Assembly: GCF_001224225.1 (NCBI RefSeq) | Contig: NZ_CUEE01000001.1 | Span: forward strand, 124,001 to 188,000 | DNA from: Staphylococcus borealis | GTDB taxonomy: Bacteria > Bacillota > Bacilli > Staphylococcales > Staphylococcaceae | Direction: 5' to 3' | Length of the DNA stretch: 64,000 bases | Part shown: positions 59,634-64,000 of the stretch, piece after piece | How the letters are laid out: every line of letters begins with the position of its first letter | How positions within the stretch are numbered: the first letter of the stretch is position 1 | Program-made: the position numbers and the translations under genes | Notes under the pieces: model-generated | Told to the model about the DNA's origin: nothing | Seen by the model: only the letters and a program-made list of their open reading frames with translations | Databases searched by the model: none

Positions 59634-59972
59634 TTATAATTCGATACGTTTTAAAGCCTCATAGCGTCTCATACTACCGTCTGCTAACTTCTTAAGATTT
59701 TGCATTGCTTGCTGCTTTTCTTTCTCAGTGGTGATGATATAGTGACCACGTTCGTGCTTTTTATAGCTGCACCCAATAGGGTAACCATAATCATCAATCA
59801 GCTTACTAATAGCATTTCTTAACCATCTTTCATTAGTTGAGTTGGATTCATACCCCATTAAGTTAAGTATCTTGGACTTAGTTATATACTTATCTTTTGA
59901 GTTTTGAATAGTTTCATAAATCCTTAAATATTCGTTTGGTACCTTTGTTATTTCTTTTTCAATTACTTTCAC
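59634..59972 (-). CDS. First protein of the island packaging operon, winged-helix-like
   Basis: 112 residues from GTG 59972. The upstream ATG at 59987 is part of the ribosome site ATGGAGG. ITKVPNEYLRIYETIQNSKDKYITKSKILNLMGYESNSTNERWLRNAISKLIDDYGYPIGCS has the look of a winged-helix DNA-binding domain, as in some phage and SaPI proteins. It is the first gene after the two LexA-like boxes. Confidence 0.65.
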   Translation of the reverse strand: MKVIEKEITKVPNEYLRIYETIQNSKDKYITKSKILNLMGYESNSTNERWLRNAISKLIDDYGYPIGCSYKKHERGHYIITTEKEKQQAMQNLKKLADGSMRRYEALKRIEL

Positions 59973-60071
59973 GGTTATAACCTCCATTTTTTCTCTCGAT
60001 GGACGTTACCACGTAATAAAAATGTAAAAAGGAGTAGTTTTTACTTTGAAAAGCGAATTCTTACTACCTTT

Positions 60072-60111
60072 ATTATACTAAATTTACACTCGAAAAGCAA
60101 ACTTACGTTCC
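60072..60111 (-). promoter_or_regulatory. SOS-type promoter proximal to the packaging operon
   Basis: -10 TATAAT (60072-60077), 17-bp spacer, -35 TTGCTT (60095-60100). A LexA-like box, minus strand GGAACGTAAGTTTG (60098-60111), overlaps the -35 and matches CGAAC-N4-GTTCG at 8 of 10 defined bases. Confidence 0.7.
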
Positions 60112-60180
60112 CATATTAATCTTATTTAACATTTTCTTATAATCTACTTTAACCATTGATAAATTAGCGTTTATTTGCAT
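60103..60180 (-). CDS. Possible 25-residue peptide in the SOS leader
   Basis: ATG 60180 to TAA 60103, MQINANLSMVKVDYKKMLNK then INMGT. It starts within about 7 bases of the end of a promoter -10, so a transcript from there would be almost leaderless. No SD. Its stop lies inside the proximal LexA-like box. Tentative. Confidence 0.3.
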   Translation of the reverse strand: MQINANLSMVKVDYKKMLNKINMGT

Positions 60181-60183
60181 TTT

Positions 60184-60224
60184 GTTATATTAATTACAAG
60201 ACACTAACAACAAACATATGTTCT
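60184..60224 (-). promoter_or_regulatory. SOS-type promoter distal to the packaging operon
   Basis: -10 TATAAC (60184-60189), 18-bp spacer, -35 TTGTTG (60208-60213). The LexA-like box AGAACATATGTTTG (60211-60224, minus strand) overlaps the -35 and matches CGAACATATGTTCG at 12 of 14 bases. Confidence 0.75.
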
Positions 60225-60395
60225 TTTAAAATGTGACTTTGATCCTTATAACATTCTGGACGTTTAGCTTTTGTTAGTTTTAATTTTATTAATATCTTTG
60301 GTTTTTCAAAGTTGCTAACCTTTACATAACCTTATTATTGATATGAGTTAAAAATGTTGATATAGAGGCATTTTATAAATTTTGAAAATTCGCTT

Positions 60396-60519
60396 GCCTT
60401 GCATAAACCTTGCATATTATTTTTTTACTACCTTCCCAAAACCTTCCCATTTTTTACAACATAATTTTTGCACCTATCTAAAATCGCACCATTTTACCTA
60501 CCTTGTACAAACCTTGAAC
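60396..60519. repeat. Three pairs of 11-bp phased CCTT repeats
   Basis: CCTTGCATAAACCTTGCAT (60397), CCTTCCCAAAACCTTCCCA (60431) and CCTTGTACAAACCTTGAAC (60501). In each pair the two CCTT words are exactly 11 bp apart with AAA before the second; each pair is followed by a T-rich tract. Within the 800-bp non-coding gap between the two island operons. Confidence 0.75.
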
Positions 60520-60569
60520 ATTATATTTTTTATTTTATCTACGAGAAATCTTTAGGGTTTTTGCAAAGT

Positions 60570-60670
60570 CCAAATTTGGCCCCTGCTAATCATTTAATAG
60601 TATTGGAACAAAAACCAAATTTGGGCTCTGATGATCATTTCAGATGTATTAAAGGACACTCCAAAATTGG
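60570..60670. repeat. Three CCAAATTTGG-type palindromes at 45-46 bp spacing
   Basis: CCAAATTTGG at 60570-60579 and 60615-60624, CCAAAATTGG at 60661-60670. The first two extend as an imperfect 26-bp direct repeat (shared TGCTAATCATTT versus TGATGATCATTT). The rest of the gap 60225-60785 holds no gene. Confidence 0.75.
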
Positions 60671-60742
60671 AGAGTCATAACTTTTATAGAAATCAAAATT
60701 ACTATCTACTTACTATAAAATGACCACCTCGCCCTTTTCTCA

Positions 60743-60774
60743 TAAAAAAAGCCATACACCTATTAAAGTGCATG
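60743..60774 (-). terminator. Terminator of the replication-side operon
   Basis: Minus strand CATGCAC-TTTAATAG-GTGTATG (one G-U pair) then GC and T7, 11 bp downstream of the 214-residue gene. Confidence 0.78.
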
Positions 60775-60785
60775 ACCTATACATT

Positions 60786-61430
60786 TTATGCTTTCACTTC
60801 GTTATAATAAGAGTTCTTCAAGCCTTTTAATTTAAGTTCTAACGCTAAGTAGTCTTTTCTATTCGCCTTCTCATTCTGGATAAACTCAGTAATGATTTTC
60901 AACCCCTCAACTAATTCTGGTGCAGGTTCATTAATTCCAGTAGCTAACTGATACAACATCTCCATGTTACCTATAACATCAGCATTACTAGATTGAACGC
61001 CTTCAAGTTCATCTATATTGAAATCTCTACTTATATAGTCAAACATGTCACTGTTATTACTTTCTGCAAAGGTTTCTAGTCCGTACATGAAATAATCATT
61101 ATCAAACATGAAACTAGCCATCATATCGCTTATAGTATCATGTGTGCCATCGTGTAAATCATAACCAGTATAATGCCCCTCAATGCTTTCTATGAGCTTC
61201 TCAGCATGCTTTACTGAGGCAATCTCAAAAGATTTTCTCACTTCACAATCTTTTATCATTACATGAGCGTACATCTTACCTTTGCTTATTAGATACACAA
61301 TATTAAATGGATCATTGTATATCTTAAATGCGATAGGCATTTTATGACTACTTTCATGTAGCCCAGTAAAATATCTTAATAATGTTGCTGCTCTAGTTTC
61401 AAATTCATTTGCTATAATTTCAACGTTCAT
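60786..61430 (-). CDS. Island protein of unknown function (214 residues)
   Basis: Soluble, acidic protein: MNVEIIANEFETRAATLLRYF, YDPFNIVYLISKGKMYAHV-like beta segment (as IYNDPFNIVYLI), GHYTGYDLHDGTHDTISDMMASFMFDNDYF. Proteins like this are common next to the replication module of SaPIs, but no function is known to me. It begins 5 bp after the 115-residue gene and is followed by a terminator. Confidence 0.65.
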   Translation of the reverse strand: MNVEIIANEFETRAATLLRYFTGLHESSHKMPIAFKIYNDPFNIVYLISKGKMYAHVMIKDCEVRKSFEIASVKHAEKLIESIEGHYTGYDLHDGTHDTISDMMASFMFDNDYFMYGLETFAESNNSDMFDYISRDFNIDELEGVQSSNADVIGNMEMLYQLATGINEPAPELVEGLKIITEFIQNEKANRKDYLALELKLKGLKNSYYNEVKA

Positions 61431-61434
61431 ATAT

Positions 61435-61782
61435 TTACACTCCCTTAATTTTAAATGACACTGGTAGCCAATGGTCTGTTTTTATATTTTTTGATTTCAC
61501 TATCGGTAAATTCAAACCCTTTCCGTCAACCATGTAAATAATTGGTGAGCAAATATCCATCTCAATAAATTCATCACGTTTAAGCTCAGCAATAATATTA
61601 AACGCATCTTGATTCCATCCAATCCAAAATATCACGTTAGGATGTTCTCCACTTGTATAAGCTCCATCACCTTTATATTTAAAGTGTTTTTCTTCAAACA
61701 AATTTTCTATTTCTACAAAAGTTGTGCCATCATGTGTTTTTATATAATCTAAAATTTCCGATTTTATTTGAGTTTTATTCAT
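61435..61782 (-). CDS. Island protein of unknown function (115 residues)
   Basis: MNKTQIKSEILDYIKTHDGTTFVEIENLFEEKHFKYKGDGAY suggests an N-terminal winged helix; the middle (HPNVIFWIGWNQDAFNIIAELKRDEFIEM) is typical of a small SaPI-encoded protein seen after the origin. It lies directly downstream of the iteron region, with SD AGGAGGAA. Function unknown. Confidence 0.68.
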   Translation of the reverse strand: MNKTQIKSEILDYIKTHDGTTFVEIENLFEEKHFKYKGDGAYTSGEHPNVIFWIGWNQDAFNIIAELKRDEFIEMDICSPIIYMVDGKGLNLPIVKSKNIKTDHWLPVSFKIKGV

Positions 61783-61805
61783 TTCTTCCTCCTAAAAAGT
61801 TGAGT

Positions 61806-62073
61806 AGGTGTCCCAAAGTCCTGTTATTGACTATTTATGGGACACTGTTAGTACACTTATCAAACCTTACTCTCCCAAAGGGTTCAGTTTCTTTGTCCTA
61901 CTGTCCCATTACTTAAGGGAGACACTTACATATATTTTGTGTTCTTACTTTATATTTTTATAAAACTTCAAGTTAAAACTAGTAGGACAAAGGGACACTT
62001 ATAGCATGGCATTTACTGCTACAATGGTTTAAACATGTCCCATTACTGTCCTATCGCCGTCCCATTGTCCCGT
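61806..62073. other. Presumed replication origin of the island with iterons
   Basis: Two clusters of GTCC(C/T)/GGGAC words flank an AT-rich core. Left (61806-61925): TGTCCC 61809, GTCCT 61818, GGGAC 61839, GTCCT 61895, GTCCC 61902, AGGGAGAC. Core (about 61926-61978) almost only A/T. Right (61981-62072): AGTAGGACAAAGGGACACTT, CATGTCCCATTACTGTCCTA, CCGTCCCATTGTCCCG. SaPI origins are described as two iteron sets flanking an AT-rich segment just downstream of rep, as here. No coding frame fits. Confidence 0.82.
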
Positions 62074-63542
62074 TAATGTTGGTTTTCATTTTTTAAATCT
62101 TGATAATGAGGGGATAAATCTATTTGAAATCCATATTGCCTTCCTATACTTTCACCAAATCTATGACGTGATTTTACTTGTCCACAATATCTTGTATTTC
62201 TCAACGCTTTATCAATTTTTCTTAAATTATGTTTTTGTGGTTGGTCATCACGTTTCATCATTACTTTCCAAATTTCCATACTACATACTTTGTCACGCCA
62301 TACATACGCACCTGGTTTTGTATTTGGCAACTCAATTAATTTGCCGTCACCGTATAATTTAATATAATCTTGATCTATAACATCGTGTGCAGACACTCTT
62401 TTTTCTTCTAACGTTCTATACCAATAGTCTGACGGAATAGGTCTCTCAAGAAACTCTTCGATTTCACCGATTAAAGCGTCCTTTTCTGAATGCTCTTCTT
62501 GGACTTTTAATGCTATTTCATTTGCTTCCTTATCTAATAGCAACGCTTTATCAGTTGGATTTTCATCAAAATAAACCTTAGCTTCAGCGAACATTTGCTG
62601 TACAATATCTTGAGTTAGATCATCAAACGGACTCTTAATCGCTTTATTTTTATCTGTCGTAATAGGAAAGAAACGGCGATTGCCTGTTTGATCTTTTAAA
62701 AGTTCATAATCATTTGTTGTACCAATAAAAACACATTGTCGGGGATGTCGTTCGGTACGTTTACCATATGAAGCCCTATAAATATCTACAATTGCACTAA
62801 TAAAACTTTTAATATCTTCAATAGTAGACTTTTGAAATGCTGATAGCTCTTCAATCTCACATAACCATGAGCCTTGTAATTTTTTATAAGTTTCATCACC
62901 TTTAAACGCTTTAATACTTTGGTTATACCAGTGTCCCCCCAATTTACTGATTGTTGTAGATTTTCCGTCTCCCTGTCCACCATATAAAATAATCATGGAA
63001 TCGTATTTGATACCTGGTTGATAAATTCTAGCAACTGCACCCATCATCCATTTTTTAGTGACTTCTCTATTGTAATGTGTGTCTTCTGCGCCTAAATAAT
63101 CGATGAACAATGTTTCAATGCGTTTTATTCCGTCCCAACTTTTAGATTCAATCATCGACTTAATCGGATGGAATTTATTATGGTAGGCTTCTTTTTCAAT
63201 AACGCTATCCATAATGTCACGACTAAATTGCACATTATAGTATCTATCAATATGCGAAATTACATGTGTCGTATCAATATCAGCCCAATAATAATTAGTA
63301 TCATCTTTAGTACGCCAATACGGTAGACGTTTTAATTTAGTGATTTTTTCAAAGGAGTCAAACTGTACTAATCCCTTTAAACTTTCATCATTCCCCATGA
63401 TTAGCTCTGCATTTGAAGTAGTTTTTTTAAGCGCTTGTGTTGTCGCTGATCGTCTTAATTGACTACGCCAATTATCATTATTGGTAATACGATTATTTTC
63501 TTCGATCAACTCAAATACTTCTTCGTTGCTTACATCTTCCAA
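62073..63542 (-). CDS. VapE-family replication helicase/ATPase (island Rep)
   Basis: 489 residues. SF3/VapE-type AAA+ core with Walker A GGQGDGKST (188-196), Walker B WLCEIEEL (226-233) and FIGTTNDYELLKDQTGNRRFFPI (sensor 1 and Arg finger region). The N-terminal ~110 residues are a D5-N-like part; the C-terminus (about 390-489) would bind the origin. It should melt and unwind the adjacent iteron origin, with the primase upstream. Its stop abuts the iterons. Confidence 0.88.
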   Translation of the reverse strand: MEDVSNEEVFELIEENNRITNNDNWRSQLRRSATTQALKKTTSNAELIMGNDESLKGLVQFDSFEKITKLKRLPYWRTKDDTNYYWADIDTTHVISHIDRYYNVQFSRDIMDSVIEKEAYHNKFHPIKSMIESKSWDGIKRIETLFIDYLGAEDTHYNREVTKKWMMGAVARIYQPGIKYDSMIILYGGQGDGKSTTISKLGGHWYNQSIKAFKGDETYKKLQGSWLCEIEELSAFQKSTIEDIKSFISAIVDIYRASYGKRTERHPRQCVFIGTTNDYELLKDQTGNRRFFPITTDKNKAIKSPFDDLTQDIVQQMFAEAKVYFDENPTDKALLLDKEANEIALKVQEEHSEKDALIGEIEEFLERPIPSDYWYRTLEEKRVSAHDVIDQDYIKLYGDGKLIELPNTKPGAYVWRDKVCSMEIWKVMMKRDDQPQKHNLRKIDKALRNTRYCGQVKSRHRFGESIGRQYGFQIDLSPHYQDLKNENQH

Positions 63543-63554
63543 ATAAAGACCTCC

Positions 63555-64000
63555 CTATTTGTTTTTACTATCTTTTTTCAAAATACTTTTAAATGTTCTA
63601 TTGACTTCATTTTGATCAATAGGTGGAGTGCAGGTCGTAGCCCAAGCACTTACCAATCCGTAAACAAGATTAGCGTCCACATAACGACGTAATAAGTACC
63701 CTGTTAAAGATGCTAATGTTTGGTTGCGTTCACCTTCACCTACACCGAATGCAATTTCACGCCAATACGCACTGTCACGCTTTTGAAATTGATTTGAGTA
63801 ATCAACGGTTATTGGTTCATCGTTGACAACCATCTTGTTTAATTCTTCAACTGTAATTGCTGGTGCATCATTATATTTAAAAATGTAAATTGAATCTTTT
63901 GACTTCTTTACTGGTAAAGCCATAGCTTGTGACGGTACAAAACTGGCTTCATCTACTGGATAGTTAATGTACTTTGCTAATCCATTTGAATACTTGCGAT
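63555..64000 (-). CDS. Prim-Pol/PriCT primase, C-terminal part (runs off right edge)
   Basis: The frame is open to the window edge; 148 residues are visible, ending at 63555. RKYSNGLAKYINYPVDEASFVPS continues into MALPVKKSKDSIYIF, and GEGERNQTLASLTGYLLRRYVDANLVYGLVSAW is the PriCT helical domain found after archaeo-eukaryotic Prim-Pol domains. It ends 12 bp before the VapE gene. The internal ATG at 63923 is not the true start. Confidence 0.85.
   Translation of the reverse strand, partial: RKYSNGLAKYINYPVDEASFVPSQAMALPVKKSKDSIYIFKYNDAPAITVEELNKMVVNDEPITVDYSNQFQKRDSAYWREIAFGVGEGERNQTLASLTGYLLRRYVDANLVYGLVSAWATTCTPPIDQNEVNRTFKSILKKDSKNK

Larger units (their letters stand above)
56140..64000 (-). 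mobile_element. SaPI/PICI-type phage satellite (left end approximate, right end beyond window)
   Basis: Minus-strand order Prim-Pol primase, VapE helicase, iteron-rich origin, two island genes, SOS-type promoters, small operon ending in terS. This is the order of the replication and packaging modules of S. aureus pathogenicity islands, where the terS operon is LexA-controlled. Integrase, stl/str-type regulators and the distal att lie outside. No capsid or large terminase genes are present, so it is a satellite, not a prophage, as far as seen. No virulence cargo recognised. Confidence 0.85.

Noticed and set aside
60570..60670. Regularly spaced palindromes as a mini-CRISPR array
   Set aside because: Only three copies of a 10-bp palindrome, the flanking 'spacers' of the first two are themselves similar, and no cas gene is present.

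Overview
The window is chromosomal DNA of a staphylococcus. It is AT-rich, has strong GGAGG-type ribosome binding sites, and carries lyrA/spdC, tcaR-tcaA-tcaB, hssRS/hrtAB, iruO, mepRA, scrA and a staphylococcal family of intergenic repeats. Several proteins differ clearly from the S. aureus versions as I remember them (HutG roughly three quarters identical, LyrA with a shorter tail). A non-aureus, coagulase-negative species is therefore more likely than S. aureus, but I cannot name it.

Layout. 0-9 kb: end of an M20 amidohydrolase, a short SulP transporter, hutG, lyrA, rpiA, a MOSC protein, galM, ynfA and a broken membrane gene with its XRE regulator. 9-16 kb: alkyladenine DNA glycosylase, gltS, fni (mevalonate-route isomerase), corA and small unknown genes. 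16-24 kb: an EmrAB-type efflux pair with a divergent TetR, then the tca locus, in which tcaR is frameshifted. 24-29 kb: heme detoxification (hrtAB under HssRS, with a well-matching HssR direct repeat) and a LytTR/DUF3021 pair. 29-36 kb: mqo, lctP with a Rex operator, and two envelope-polymer transferases. 37-45 kb: iron block, with tatA-tatC convergent to efeU-efeB-efeO (EfeB carries a twin-arginine signal) and iruO; efeO and iruO have Fur boxes. 45-47.5 kb: YcnI/YcnJ-type copper genes. 47.8-55 kb: mepA/mepR with operators, a YhgE/Pip membrane protein with TetR, a second CorA, scrA with tandem operators and ybgA.

From about 56 kb to the right edge lies a satellite of the SaPI/PICI kind, all major genes on the minus strand: Prim-Pol primase (cut by the edge), VapE-type helicase, an iteron-rich presumed origin, two island proteins and a terminator. 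Then come two promoters that each have a LexA-like box over the -35, and a packaging operon of three unknown genes, a sigma-like HTH gene, terS and a RinA/ArpU-like gene. The integrase, master repressor and one attachment site must lie beyond 64 kb. I recognise no virulence or resistance cargo. The terminal 2.2 kb holds no convincing gene but has a run of hairpins and three minus-strand terminators, so it may encode small RNAs.

The strongest leads are in this island: phased iteron-like repeats and three CCAAATTTGG-type palindromes at 45-46 bp spacing in the 60.2-60.8 kb gap, the double SOS promoter, the putative regulators flanking terS, and the hairpin-rich end. In the core, notable points are the frameshifted tcaR, a homopolymer frameshift in a membrane gene, and an intergenic repeat that supplies the last codons of rpiA.
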